A DNA stretch of 64,000 nucleotides, taken from NCBI RefSeq assembly GCF_022012445.1, contig NZ_JAKLTS010000012.1:62001-126000 (forward strand), read 5' to 3'. This DNA comes from Massilia sp. TS11 (lineage in GTDB: Bacteria > Pseudomonadota > Gammaproteobacteria > Burkholderiales > Burkholderiaceae_D). Below are positions 28,734 to 38,800 of the stretch, piece by piece. Below the pieces are notes generated by a model, which worked only from the letters and a program-made list of their open reading frames with translations, was not told the origin of the DNA and made no database searches. The position numbers and the translations under genes are program-made. How positions within the stretch are numbered: the first letter of the stretch is position 1; every line of letters starts with the position of its first letter.

Positions 28734-29425
28734 GCGCGGCTCCCGCACTGGTAGGCGATCCAGGCATCGAGGCGGCGCAGGCGCCAGGCGTGGATGATGA
28801 AGGCGCTGATGGCGGTCGGGATGCCCCACAGCGCGATATGCAGGGGCTCGACCACGACGCCCTGGGCCGTCAGGATGGTGTGCATGAGGACGATGGCGCC
28901 GAAGGCCACGAAGATGTCTTCGCCGAAGAACAGGCCGACATTGTCGGTGGCCGAGGCCATCGCGCGGATGCGCTGGCGCACGGCCTCGGGCAGCTCGCCG
29001 TGGCGGCTGGCAGCGGCGCCCTCGGCCATCGGCGCGATCAGCGGGCGCACCATCGGCGCATGTCCGCCCAGGCTGGTGAGGCCGAGCGCGGCGGCCAGTT
29101 CGCGCACGGCCAGATAGACGATCAGCAGGCGGCCGGTGGTGGCCGATCGGACGCTGGCGATCGTGCGCTGGGCCTGCTCCTTGAGGCCGAAGCGCTCAAG
29201 CAGGCCGATCGCCGCCAGCGGCAGCAGCAGCACGATCGGCAGATTGCGGGTCTTGATGAAGGCCGTGCCCAGCTGGGCCAGCAGGCTGTCGAGCGGGAAG
29301 GCGGCCGCCACCCCGGTCACGCCGCAGGCCACGATCACCACCAGCATCGGATTGGCGCGCAAGGCGAAGCCGAGCACGATGACGAGCACCCCCAACAGGG
29401 GCCAGAGCATGACTGCGCCTTGCAT
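28730..29425 (-). CDS. DUF969 membrane protein, putative 5-oxoproline transporter subunit
   Basis: The 231-residue membrane protein begins MQGAVMLWPLLGVLVIVLGFALRANPMLVVIVACGVTG. It contains the conserved region REGLA-like VRELAAALGLTSLGGHAPMVRPLIAPMAEGAA and SATDNVGLFFGEDIFVAFGAI. I chose ATG 29425 because a GAGGAGA lies directly upstream at normal spacing; the in-frame ATG 29470 has none. It is the first gene of the DUF969-DUF979-pcp operon, and probably works with DUF979 as a two-component secondary transporter. Confidence 0.85.
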   Translation of the reverse strand: MQGAVMLWPLLGVLVIVLGFALRANPMLVVIVACGVTGVAAAFPLDSLLAQLGTAFIKTRNLPIVLLLPLAAIGLLERFGLKEQAQRTIASVRSATTGRLLIVYLAVRELAAALGLTSLGGHAPMVRPLIAPMAEGAAASRHGELPEAVRQRIRAMASATDNVGLFFGEDIFVAFGAIVLMHTILTAQGVVVEPLHIALWGIPTAISAFIIHAWRLRRLDAWIAYQCGSRA

Positions 29426-29762
29426 TCTTTCTCCTCGGAATTGGTCGCCCATCTTACCGCAGGGCCCCAAAATGCTGTCAAACCCCTAAGTATTTACAAA
29501 AAAAGCCCGAGGAAAGCCTCGAATTTCCACGTATTGCGTTGCAGCAAAGCGTGAAAATGCGGTAGAATCGGGTTTAAGTTGATGATTTTTTGCAGTTTTC
29601 TGGATCCCCTTCTGCCACACCTCGTGAGCCAGCGCCGCGATAACGCGCTGCGTCAGATGTTCTTTTCCAGACTCAACTCGCGCAGCGCGCTGCGTCGGCA
29701 AGGGGTTTCCCCGCCACCCCAGTAATCCGCCTGGTCTGGGCCTAACAAGGAACACTTTTTCA
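29426..29762 (+). promoter_or_regulatory. 337-bp divergent region: pga promoter and structured leader
   Basis: On the plus strand TTGCAG (29539-29544), 18 bases and TAGAAT (29563-29568) make a plausible pga promoter, leaving a leader of nearly 190 bases. The leader holds two copies of CGCGCTGCGTC (29644-29654 and 29686-29696). Between them is CGCAGCGCG (29681-29689), which can pair with either copy, plus a GGGG-TTT-CCCC hairpin at 29702-29712. On the minus strand CGAGG-CTTT-CCTCG followed by GGC and seven Ts (29521-29498) resembles a weak terminator. I recognise no known riboswitch and no convincing small ORF. Confidence 0.45.
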
Positions 29763-31649
29763 ATGAGCAGATTTATTGCAATGCTGCTCGCCCTGCTATT
29801 GGTTTGCGCCAAGGCTAATGCCGCGCCGACCTATCAGGTGCTGAGCTATCACGACGTCGTCGCCTCGCGCGCGCCCAACGCGCGCCCGGAGGATGTGGAT
29901 GCGGCCCAGCTCGCGGCCCACTTCAAGTGGCTGCGCGAGAACGGCTACCATGTGATCTCGGTCCAGCAGCTGCTGGACGCGCGCGCCGGCAAGGCCAGCC
30001 TGCCCGAGAAGGCCATCATGCTGACCTTCGACGACGGCTACAAGAGCTTCTACGAGGTGGTATTCCCGCTGCTGAAGTTCTACGGCTATCCGGCCACCCT
30101 GGCCGTGATCGGCAACTGGCTCGACACGCCGGCCGGGCGCGACAATATCCTGACCCCGGCCCAGCTGCGCGAACTGGCCGACAGCGGCCTGATCGAAATC
30201 GGCTCGCACAGCTACGACCTGCACAAGGGCGTGCTCGGTAATCCGCAGGGCAATGAGATGCCGGCCGCCATCACGCGCATCTACGATCCGGTCGCCGCCC
30301 GCTACGAGAACGACCACGACTACGTGGCCCGCATCGAAGGCGACCTCGACAAAAACAACCGCCTGATCGCGCGCCTCACGGGCAAGCGCGCGCGCGTCAT
30401 GGTCTGGCCCTATGGCCGCTACAACGGCACCGCCCAGCAGATCGCGCGCCGCCTCGGTCTGGAAGTGATGATGGGCCTGGACGACGGCGGCAATGATCTG
30501 GGCGCCGGCCTGCAGGACATCCACCGCTTCTTCCTGGTCGACAATCCGACCCCGGCCGAGCTGAACTTCATGATCAATGAGCGCAAGCCGCATCCGATGC
30601 GCGTCATGCATGTCGACCTCGACTACATCTACGACAAGGACCCGGCCCAGATGGAACGCAATCTGGGCGCCATGCTCGAGCGCATCAAGACTTCGGAAGT
30701 GTCCTTCGTCTTCCTCCAGGCCTTTGCCGACGACGACGCCTCGGGCGAGGCCAAGCGCCTGTACTTCCCGAACCGCCATCTGCCGGTCAAGGCCGACCTG
30801 TTCTCGCGCGTCAGCTGGCAGATTTCCACGCGCACCAAGGCGCGCGTGTTCGCCTGGCTGCCGCTGATGGCCTTCGTGCCGCCCGAGAGCGACCCGATCA
30901 GCCAGCACAAGGTGGTTTCCTTCAATGGCAAGAGCATGATTCCGTACAAGCGCCTGACGCCCTTCTCGGCCGAGGTGCGCAAGTACGTGAAAGAAATTTA
31001 TGAAGACCTCGGCAAGTATGCGCCGTTTGATGGCCTGATCTTCCACGACGACGCCTCGCTGTCCGACTTCGAGGACGCCAGCCCCTACGGCCTGGACTTT
31101 TACAAGAATGTGATGAAGCTGCCCGGCTCGATCGAGGAGATTCACGCCAAGCCCGAGTACAAGTGGGAATGGATGAAAGCCAAGACGGCGCACCTGTCCT
31201 GGTTCGCGAATGATCTGAAGGCGTCAACCGAGGCCTACCGCAAACCGTTACAAACGGCAAGGAACTATTACGCCGAGCCCATCATGAAGCCGCGCGCCGA
31301 GGAATGGTTTGCCCAGTCCCTGGCCGACGCCGTCAACCGCTTCGACTGGGTGGCCGTGATGGCCATGCCCTACATGGAGAAGGCAGCGCAGCCGCGCCAG
31401 TGGCTGGAGCACATGGTGGACATCGTGAAAGCCGTGCCCGGCGCCGACAAGAAAGTGGTCTTCGAATTGCAAGCCAAGAACTGGGAAACCGACAAGCCGG
31501 TGCCGCTCGATGAGCTGGTCGACTGGATGAAGATGCTGCGCGCGAAAGGCGTGCAGAACTACGGTTATTACCCGGACGACCCGTTCAGCAACCACCCCGA
31601 CATCGGCGTGCTGCGCCAGCAGATTTCGCGCAAGGTGCTGCAACCATGA
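29763..31649 (+). CDS. pgaB: Poly-beta-1,6-N-acetyl-D-glucosamine N-deacetylase PgaB
   Basis: PgaB partially deacetylates PNAG in the periplasm and helps export. The 628-residue protein has a signal peptide (MSRFIAMLLALLLVCAKANA). Next come a polysaccharide deacetylase domain (about 25-260) with the metal-binding TFDDGY and EIGSHSYDLH motifs, and a C-terminal glycoside-hydrolase-like domain (about 290-610, RVMHVDLDYIYD onward). Residues around Cys16 do not form a good lipobox (V at -1), unlike E. coli PgaB, so lipidation is doubtful. It overlaps pgaC by 4 bases. The porin gene pgaA, normally upstream, is absent. Confidence 0.94.
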   Translation: MSRFIAMLLALLLVCAKANAAPTYQVLSYHDVVASRAPNARPEDVDAAQLAAHFKWLRENGYHVISVQQLLDARAGKASLPEKAIMLTFDDGYKSFYEVVFPLLKFYGYPATLAVIGNWLDTPAGRDNILTPAQLRELADSGLIEIGSHSYDLHKGVLGNPQGNEMPAAITRIYDPVAARYENDHDYVARIEGDLDKNNRLIARLTGKRARVMVWPYGRYNGTAQQIARRLGLEVMMGLDDGGNDLGAGLQDIHRFFLVDNPTPAELNFMINERKPHPMRVMHVDLDYIYDKDPAQMERNLGAMLERIKTSEVSFVFLQAFADDDASGEAKRLYFPNRHLPVKADLFSRVSWQISTRTKARVFAWLPLMAFVPPESDPISQHKVVSFNGKSMIPYKRLTPFSAEVRKYVKEIYEDLGKYAPFDGLIFHDDASLSDFEDASPYGLDFYKNVMKLPGSIEEIHAKPEYKWEWMKAKTAHLSWFANDLKASTEAYRKPLQTARNYYAEPIMKPRAEEWFAQSLADAVNRFDWVAVMAMPYMEKAAQPRQWLEHMVDIVKAVPGADKKVVFELQAKNWETDKPVPLDELVDWMKMLRAKGVQNYGYYPDDPFSNHPDIGVLRQQISRKVLQP

Positions 31650-32896
31650 TGGACGCTGTCCTGGATCTGGTATCCGACTTCTGCTTCCTGTATCCGCTGT
31701 TCATGAGCTGGATCTGGATCGCAGGCAGCCTCTATTACTGGGTGCGCTTCGAGCGGCGCGGTTCCGATCCGGCCCATCCGCCCGAACTGAGCCAGTTCCC
31801 CAAGGTGGCCCTGGTGGTGCCCTGTTATAACGAGGAAGCGCACGCCTACGAGACGGTGATGAACCTGCTCGACCACGACTACCCGAATTTCGAAGTCATC
31901 GCCGTCAACGACGGGTCCAAGGACCGCACCGGCGCCATCCTCGACGAGCTGGCCGCGGCCCATCCGCGCCTGCGCGTGATCCACCAGCGCACCAATCAGG
32001 GCAAGGCGGTCGGCCTGACGGCGGCAGCCCTGCTGACCGATGCCGAGTATGTGCTCGGGATCGACGGCGACGCCCTGCTCGACCACATGGCGGCGCGCTG
32101 GATGGTGCGCCAGTTCCTCGCCAATCCGCACCTGGGCGCCGTGACCGGCAATCCGCGCCTGCGTACGCGCTCGACGCTGCTGGGACGGATCCAGGTCGGC
32201 GAGTTTTCCTCGATCGTCGGCCTGATCAAGCGTGCCCAGCGCATCTACGGGCGCCTGTTTTCCGTGTCCGGCGTGTGCGTGATGTTCCGTAAGGCGGCGC
32301 TGACCGACGTCGGCTTCTGGTCGAGCGAGACCCTGACCGAAGACATCGACATCACCTGGAAGCTGCAGGTGCGCCACTGGGACGTCAGTTTCGAGCCGGC
32401 CGCGACCTGCTGGATCCTGATGCCCGAAACCCTGACCGGCCTGTGGAAGCAGCGCCTGCGCTGGGCCACGGGCGGGGCCCAGGCCATCCTCAAATACAAG
32501 TGGATCTGGACGCGCTGGGACCAGCGCATGCTGTGGCCGATCCACCTCGAATACGGCCTCTCGATGCTGTGGGCCTATCTGACGATTGGCGTGGCCCTGA
32601 TCTGGGCCGCCAAGCTGGTGCTGGCCGACTCGCTGAGCGTGGCCATGCACAGCATGATTCCGGCCTGGACCGGGGTCTTGATCGCCACCACGGCCATGCT
32701 GCAGACGGCCGTGGCGATGCTGCTCGATTCGCGCTACGACTACCGGCTGTGGCGCAATTACTTCTACATGATCTGGTACCCGATGGCGTATTGGGTACTC
32801 GGTTTGTTGACCTCGGCGGTGGCCTTTCCCAAGGCCCTGCTGCGCAAGAAAGGCGAGCGCGGGCTGTGGATCAGCCCCGACCGCGGCCTGCGTTAA
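31646..32896 (+). CDS. pgaC: Poly-beta-1,6-N-acetylglucosamine synthase PgaC
   Basis: PgaC is the membrane GT2 processive glycosyltransferase that polymerises UDP-GlcNAc into PNAG. The 416-residue protein has N-terminal membrane helices (about 10-35). The catalytic core has VPCYNEEAHAYE, NDGSKDRTG, GIDGDALLD (metal-binding DxD) and TEDIDITWKL, with the Q-x-x-R-W type motif as KQRLRWATGG, followed by C-terminal helices. It is coupled to pgaB (ATGA overlap) and followed 24 bases later by pgaD. Confidence 0.96.
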   Translation: MMDAVLDLVSDFCFLYPLFMSWIWIAGSLYYWVRFERRGSDPAHPPELSQFPKVALVVPCYNEEAHAYETVMNLLDHDYPNFEVIAVNDGSKDRTGAILDELAAAHPRLRVIHQRTNQGKAVGLTAAALLTDAEYVLGIDGDALLDHMAARWMVRQFLANPHLGAVTGNPRLRTRSTLLGRIQVGEFSSIVGLIKRAQRIYGRLFSVSGVCVMFRKAALTDVGFWSSETLTEDIDITWKLQVRHWDVSFEPAATCWILMPETLTGLWKQRLRWATGGAQAILKYKWIWTRWDQRMLWPIHLEYGLSMLWAYLTIGVALIWAAKLVLADSLSVAMHSMIPAWTGVLIATTAMLQTAVAMLLDSRYDYRLWRNYFYMIWYPMAYWVLGLLTSAVAFPKALLRKKGERGLWISPDRGLR

Positions 32897-32920
32897 TTCC
32901 TTCCCACTGACACCTTGACC

Positions 32921-33397
32921 ATGAATCTTCCGAAGCACATCCGCGTGACCACCCAGGGCGACGACAGCCTGATTTTCGAAAAAGGTTTTCTGCAAGAGCG
33001 TGAACTGAAAGCGATGATGTATGCCCTGAACTGCTTTGGCTGGGGCATCTGGATCTATCTGTGGCGTCCGATCGCCACCGGCCTGGGCTGGCTGATCGGC
33101 CTCGATTCGGCCGGCAAGCAATGGATGGGCGACGATGCCGCCGCTGACCTGGCCGATTTCGCCAATTCCGAGCTGCCGATCGGCCTGGCGCTGTGCGGCG
33201 CGCTGCTGACCTGGGCGACGGTCCATTACTGGCGCCAGGCGCGCCGCGACGGCGCCGCCAAGGCCGAAGCCTGCATCCACAAGGACGCCGCCAAGACGCG
33301 CGTGACGGCCGACAAGCTGGGCGCCGCGCGCGCCGAGCAGGCCCTCGTGTGCGACTACGACCAGCACGGCATCCTGGTGGCGGTGGCCGCCCACTGA
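32921..33397 (+). CDS. pgaD: PNAG biosynthesis protein PgaD
   Basis: PgaD is the small inner-membrane partner of PgaC and part of the c-di-GMP-responsive synthase in E. coli. The 158-residue protein has two hydrophobic segments (about 28-55 and 82-105) and a hydrophilic C-terminus. Sequence identity across the family is low, so position after pgaC and the two-helix architecture carry the assignment. I chose ATG 32921 over a TTG two codons upstream. A strong terminator follows the gene. Confidence 0.83.
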   Translation: MNLPKHIRVTTQGDDSLIFEKGFLQERELKAMMYALNCFGWGIWIYLWRPIATGLGWLIGLDSAGKQWMGDDAAADLADFANSELPIGLALCGALLTWATVHYWRQARRDGAAKAEACIHKDAAKTRVTADKLGAARAEQALVCDYDQHGILVAVAAH

Positions 33398-33418
33398 GCG
33401 CCCGCGCCGCCACACCGA

Positions 33419-33443
33419 CGCCCGCCGCGCGGGCGTTTTTTTT
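33419..33443 (+). terminator. Intrinsic terminator of the pga operon
   Basis: CGCCCGC (33419-33425), a CGC loop and GCGGGCG (33429-33435) form a perfect 7-bp GC stem followed by eight Ts. It lies 21 bases after the pgaD stop, a textbook rho-independent terminator. Confidence 0.93.
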
Positions 33444-33474
33444 GCCCCCACACCAGCACCCTTGCCCCCCAAAC

Positions 33475-33530
33475 AAATCGGGGTCAGACCCCATTTTTCC
33501 GAATGGATAAATGGGGTCTGACCCCGATTT
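33475..33530. repeat. Second paired GGGGTCAGACCCC inverted-repeat element
   Basis: AAATCGGGGTCAGACCCCAT at 33475-33494 and its exact complement at 33511-33530 extend to 22-bp arms around a 12-base loop. The architecture and loop length equal the element at 27061-27124, while the loop sequence differs. It lies just downstream of the pga terminator and before the HD-GYP gene, so termination is not its only function here. Confidence 0.85.
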
Positions 33531-33635
33531 TTCTTTGGCGCCTCTTTTTGCGCGTCGATCAAATTTCCAACACAATCATTTTCCTTCCAGAAATAGTTCT
33601 GTCTATTTTGGCATTACGGGTGGTAACATGGCCGC

Positions 33636-34667
33636 ATGACTATCCTGCTTGTCGACGATACTGATCTGAACCTCAAGGTGTATGCGGCGCTGATGGAGAA
33701 CACCGCGCCCGAGCCTTGCGTCAGCCATACCGACCCGGTCGCGGCCCTGTACTGGTGCGAGACGCACACGCCGGACCTGGTGATCGTCGACTACCACATG
33801 CCGAATCTGGACGGGATCAGTTTCGTGCGCCTGCTGCGCGCACTGCCGGCCTGCGCCAGCGTGCCGGTGGTGATGGTCACCACCGATACCGAACGCAGCG
33901 TGCGCAGCGCGGCCCTGGCCGCCGGCGCCACCGATTTTCTGACCAAGCCGCTCGACGCCAGCGAGTTCCGCAGCCGCGTGCGCAATCTGCTCGATCTGCG
34001 CCGCGCCCAGAACCTGCTGGCCGACCGCGCGCGCCTGCTGCAGCATGAGGTCGAACAGGCCACGGCCCAGATCCGGGCGCGCGAACGCGAGCTGGTGCTG
34101 CGCCTGGCGCGCGCGGCCGAATGGCGCGATCCGGAGACCGGCTCGCACATCCAGCGCATGGCCGCGTATGCGGGCCTGATCGCGGCGCGCATGGGCCTGC
34201 CGGCGAGCTTCCAGGACATGCTGATGGAGGCCGCGCCGATGCACGACATCGGCAAGCTGGCCACGCCCGACCAGGTGCTGCTCAAGCCGGGCCGGCTCGA
34301 CCCCGACGAGCTGGACGTGATGCGCCAGCACGCGGCGGCCGGGGCCGACATCCTGGCCGGCAGCGACGCGCCGCTGCTGCAGATGGCGGCCGAAATCGCC
34401 GCCAGCCACCACGAGCATTTCGACGGCAGCGGCTATCCGTACGGCCTGCGCGGCGAGGCGATTCCGCTGGCGGCGCGCATCGTCGCCGTGGCCGATGTGT
34501 TCGACGCGCTGACCTCGGTGCGGCCCTACAAGCGCGCCTGGGGGCTGGACGAGGCGCGCGCCCATATCGTGGCGCGGCGCGGCAGCCAGTTCTGCCCGGC
34601 CTGCTGCGATGCCTTCCTCAGCGACTGGGACGCGGTACTGGCGATCCGCGCGCGCTACCAGGACTGA
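33636..34667 (+). CDS. Response regulator with HD-GYP c-di-GMP phosphodiesterase domain
   Basis: The 343-residue protein has a receiver domain (about 1-120) with phospho-acceptor Asp in VIVDYHMPNLDG and Lys in FLTKPLD. A coiled linker is followed by an HD-GYP domain (about 150-340) with AAPMHDIGKLATPDQVLLKPG, SHHEHFDGSGYPYGLRGEAIPLAARIVAVADVFDAL. HD-GYP proteins hydrolyse c-di-GMP. It lies directly downstream of the pga operon and 31 bases before the FIST gene, whose partner is a large hybrid kinase. All three may form one signalling set. Confidence 0.94.
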   Translation: MTILLVDDTDLNLKVYAALMENTAPEPCVSHTDPVAALYWCETHTPDLVIVDYHMPNLDGISFVRLLRALPACASVPVVMVTTDTERSVRSAALAAGATDFLTKPLDASEFRSRVRNLLDLRRAQNLLADRARLLQHEVEQATAQIRARERELVLRLARAAEWRDPETGSHIQRMAAYAGLIAARMGLPASFQDMLMEAAPMHDIGKLATPDQVLLKPGRLDPDELDVMRQHAAAGADILAGSDAPLLQMAAEIAASHHEHFDGSGYPYGLRGEAIPLAARIVAVADVFDALTSVRPYKRAWGLDEARAHIVARRGSQFCPACCDAFLSDWDAVLAIRARYQD

Positions 34668-34698
34668 ACGCCGACCGCTAACAAGCAAGGAGACCCCG

Positions 34699-35835
34699 AT
34701 GGAGATTCGCCAGATCCAGCTGCTGGCCGGCCGCGACAGCGCGCCCGCCCTGGCCGAGCTGGGCGCCTTCGACCCCGATCTGGTGCTGGTGTTCGGCGCC
34801 CTGCCCTGGTTTGCCCAGCCCGCGTTTGCGGCCGAGCTGGCGGCGGCCCTGCCGCGCGCGCGCCTGGCCGGCTGCTCGACTGCCGGCGAAATCGCCGACG
34901 AGCGCGTGTACGACGGCAGCTGCGTGCTGACCGGTCTGCGTTTCGCGCACAGCCGCGTGGCCACGGCCAGCACGGCCATCGCCGGCATGGACGACTCCTA
35001 CGCGGCCGGACGGCGGCTGGCGGCGGCGCTGGCGCCGCAGGAACTGCGCGCGGTGCTGGTGTTCGGCACCGGGGTGGCGATCAATGGCAGCGCACTGGTG
35101 GCCGGCCTGCAGGCCGAGCTGGCGCCCGGGGTGCGCATCGCCGGCGGCCTGGCGGCCGACGGCGGCGCCTTCACGCGCACCTGGACCCTGGGTCCGGACG
35201 GGGCCAGCGACCGCCATCTGGTGGCGGTCGGCCTGTACGGGGCGGCGCTGCGGCTCGGCTACGGCACCTATGGCGGCTGGGAGCCGTTCGGCCCGGCGCG
35301 CAAGGTCACGCGCTGCAGCGCCAACGTGCTGTACGAGCTCGATGGCCAGCGCGCGCTCGACATCTACAAGCGCTATCTGGGCGAATATGCGCGCGACCTG
35401 CCCGGCTCGGGCCTGTTGTTCCCGTTCGAGATGCTGGGGCCGGACGAGGCGCCGATGGGCACCTTCCGCACGATTCTCGGCATCGACGAGGAAGCCGGCT
35501 CGCTGACCCTGGCCGGTGAGATCGACCCGGCCGGCTATCTGCGCCTGATGCACTCGAGTACCGAGAAGCTGATCGACGGCGCCGAAACGGCGGCCACCCA
35601 GGCGGCGGCCGAGCCGGCCCCGGACGGTGTGCGCCTGGCCGTGCTGGTCAGCTGCATCGGCCGCAAGCTGGTCATGGGCGACCGCGTCGATGAAGAAGTC
35701 GAGGCGGTGGCGGCGGCACTGGGGCCGCGCACCACGGTCACCGGTTTTTATTCGAATGGCGAGATCGGCGGGGCCGGCGGCGACTGCCGCCTGCACAATC
35801 AGACCATGACGATCAGCTGGCTGGGCGAGGCCTGA
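34699..35835 (+). CDS. FIST domain sensory protein
   Basis: The 378-residue cytosolic protein has a FIST_N domain in the first half (for example RARLAGCSTAGEIADERVYDGSCVL and GSALVAGLQAELAPGVRIAGGLAADG). A FIST_C domain is in the second half, ending TTVTGFYSNGEIGGAGGDCRLHNQTMTISWLGEA. FIST proteins are thought to bind small ligands such as amino acids and act with signalling proteins. AAGGAGA precedes ATG 34699. The hybrid kinase starts 2 bases after its stop, strongly suggesting a sensor-kinase pair. Confidence 0.92.
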   Translation: MEIRQIQLLAGRDSAPALAELGAFDPDLVLVFGALPWFAQPAFAAELAAALPRARLAGCSTAGEIADERVYDGSCVLTGLRFAHSRVATASTAIAGMDDSYAAGRRLAAALAPQELRAVLVFGTGVAINGSALVAGLQAELAPGVRIAGGLAADGGAFTRTWTLGPDGASDRHLVAVGLYGAALRLGYGTYGGWEPFGPARKVTRCSANVLYELDGQRALDIYKRYLGEYARDLPGSGLLFPFEMLGPDEAPMGTFRTILGIDEEAGSLTLAGEIDPAGYLRLMHSSTEKLIDGAETAATQAAAEPAPDGVRLAVLVSCIGRKLVMGDRVDEEVEAVAAALGPRTTVTGFYSNGEIGGAGGDCRLHNQTMTISWLGEA

Positions 35836-35837
35836 AC

Positions 35838-38800
35838 ATGCACCGCACGCTCGCCCGCCAGCTCAAGCGCGCCTGCGGCGTCGAGAACGCGGCCGAGCTG
35901 GCCTCGCTGCTGGCCTGCGCCGAACTGGCCGCCGGCCACCCTGACCTGGCGCCCGAGCTGCGCCGCTTTCTGCTCGGCCTGCCCGATCTGGCGCAGCGCA
36001 TCGACAGCACCTATGAACAGTACGACCGCGACCTGTCGCTGCGCACGCGCAGCCTGGAACTGAGTTCGCGCGAACTGCTGGCGGCCAACCGCCACATGCG
36101 CGAGGACCTGGACAGCCGCAACCGCGTTCTGGCTGCGCTGCGCCAGGCGGTGGCGGCCCTGCTCGCGCATGGCGATTCGGCGCTGGCCCTGCCGGCCGAG
36201 GACGATCTCGAAGGCCTGTCGACCTTGCTGCACGACCTGGTGCGCCAGCAGGAGGCGCGCCGCATCGAGCTGGCCAACCAGCGTTTCGCCATGGACCAGC
36301 ACGCGATCGTGTCGATCACGGACACCTCCGGCAAGATCATCTACGTCAACGACAAATTCGTGGAGATCAGCGGCTACCCGCGCGAGGAGCTGATCGGCCA
36401 GAACCACCGCCTGATCAACTCGAACCTGCACCCGCCGGCCTTCTTCGCCGACATGTGGGCCACGATCTCGTCGGGCAAGGTGTGGAACGGCGAAATCCGC
36501 AATCTGACGCGCGACGGCCGCCACTACTGGGTGGCGGCGACGATCGTGCCCTTCCTCGACGAGGCGGGCAAGCCCTACCAGTACATCGCGATCCGCACCG
36601 ATGTGACCGAGCGCCACCGCATGGCCGAACAGATCGCCGCCAGCGAGCGCGAATACCGCGGCGTGGTCGACAACCTCAACGAAGTGGTCTACCGCACCGA
36701 CTGCGAGGGGCGCTGGACCTTCCTGAATCCGGCCTGGGAGCGCATCACCGGCTACACGGTGGCCGAGACCCTGGGCCGCTACGCGAATGAGTTCATCTGG
36801 CCGGACGACCGGGCGCGGGCGCGCACCGTGCTCAGCGGCTTGATCAGCCGCGGCACCGGCAATGTGCGCGACGACGTGCGCTACTGCACTAAGGACGGCG
36901 GCCTGCTGTGGATCGACGCCAACGCGATGGTCGAATGCGATGCGGCCGGGCAGGTGATCGGCCTGGCCGGCTCGCTCAACGACATCACGGCCGCGCGCCA
37001 GGCCAAGGAGGAGCTGCGCGCCAACCTCGATTTCGTGGCCGCCCTGATCGAAGCGATTCCGCTGCCGCTGTACGTGAAGGACCTGGCGGGGCGCTATCTG
37101 CGCCTGAACAAGGCCTTCGGCGAATTCTTCGGGGTCGACGCCGAGGCCTATCTGGGCAAGACCGCGCACGAGCTGATCGGGGCCGAGGCCGCGGCCGAGC
37201 AGCAGCCGCGCGACACGGCCCTGCTGACGGCCGGCGGCAAACAGAGCTACGAAGCGCAGATCGAAGTCCAGGGCCGGCGCGTCGATACCCTGTACAGCAA
37301 GTCGGCGCTGCAGCGCGCCGACGGCAGCATCTATGGCCTGATCGGCACCATCCTCGACATCTCTTCGCGCAAGGAAGCCGAGCGCGCGCTGCTGCAGGCG
37401 AAGGAAGCGGCCGAGTCCTCGAGCCGCTCGAAAAGCGAGTTCCTGGCGAATATGAGCCACGAGATCCGCACGCCGATGAACGGCATCATCGGCATGACCG
37501 AGCTGGTGCTCGACAGCGAACTCGAAGCGGGCCAGCGCAACCATCTGGAAGTGGTGCGCGCGTCCTCGCACGCGCTGCTGCAGATCATCAATGACATTCT
37601 CGACTTCTCCAAGATCGAGGCCGGCAAGATGAGCATCGAGCATGTCGCCTTCGACCTGGCCAGCCTGGTCACCGAGGCGCTGCGCGCGCTGGCCGTGCGG
37701 GCCCAGGAAAAAGGGGTCGAGCTGGTGCTCGACGCCGACCCCGAACTGACGGGCGGCGTGATCGGCGACCCGGTGCGCCTGCGCCAGATCCTGAATAACC
37801 TGGTCGGCAATGCGATCAAGTTCACCGAGCGCGGCGAAGTCGTGCTGCGCCTGCGCGTCCACGCCCAGAGCAGCGACGGCTGCGAACTCGAGATCCGCGT
37901 CGAGGACACGGGCATCGGCATCCCGGCCGACAAACTGGAGAAGATCTTCGAGGCCTTCGAGCAGGAGGACGGTTCGACCACGCGCCGTTTCGGCGGCAGC
38001 GGCCTGGGACTGTCGATCACACGGCGCCTGGTCGATCTGATGGGCGGCAGCATCGATGTCAGCAGCCAGGTCGGGCGCGGCAGCTGCTTCCGCGTGCTGC
38101 TGCCGCTGGCCTGCGACCCGGCCGCGCCCGCGCTGACCTCAAGCGCGGCCAGCAGCCTGCTGGCCGGCAAAACCGTGCTGCTGGTCGACGACAATGCCAC
38201 CAATCTGACGATTCTGGCGGCCTGCTTCGCGCGCTGGGGCGCGGCCACGGTCAGCTGCGCGTCGGGCGAAGCGGCGATCGACTATTGCGCGCGGCCCGGG
38301 GCCGACGCCGTCTGCTGCGTGCTCGATTACGCCATGCCCGGCCTGGACGGCCTGGAGACGGCGCGCATCCTGGCGCGCGCCGGCAGCCGCCTGCCGATCA
38401 TCCTGTTCTCCTCGATCGGCATGCCGACCCCGGCCGACGCGCCGCCGGCCATCCGCGAGACCCTGCTCAAGCCGGCCAGCCCGCGCGACCTGCAGGCCGC
38501 CGTGGTGCGCGCGATCGGCGCCGGCGCCAGCGCGCCGGTGCGCGACCCGAGCGCCGTGCCGGACGCCCAGGCCCACCTGCGCTGCCCGCCGCTGCGCATC
38601 CTGCTGGTCGAGGACAACAGCCTGAACCAGCGCCTGGCCCAGGCCCTGCTGACGCGCTGGGGCCACCAGCTGGTGATCGCCAATAACGGCGCCGAAGCCC
38701 TGGCCGTGCATGCGCGCGAGGCCTTCGATCTGATTCTGATGGACCTGCAGATGCCGGTGATGGGCGGGGTCGAAGCGACCGCCCGCATCCGCGCGCGCGA

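Noticed and set aside
29498-29521. Minus-strand terminator implying an antisense small RNA upstream of pgaB
   Set aside because: The stem has only 5 bp and no minus-strand promoter or transcript to be ended could be identified.
29575-29762. c-di-GMP riboswitch in the pga leader
   Set aside because: The conserved GEMM-I loop and tetraloop-receptor motifs are not present.
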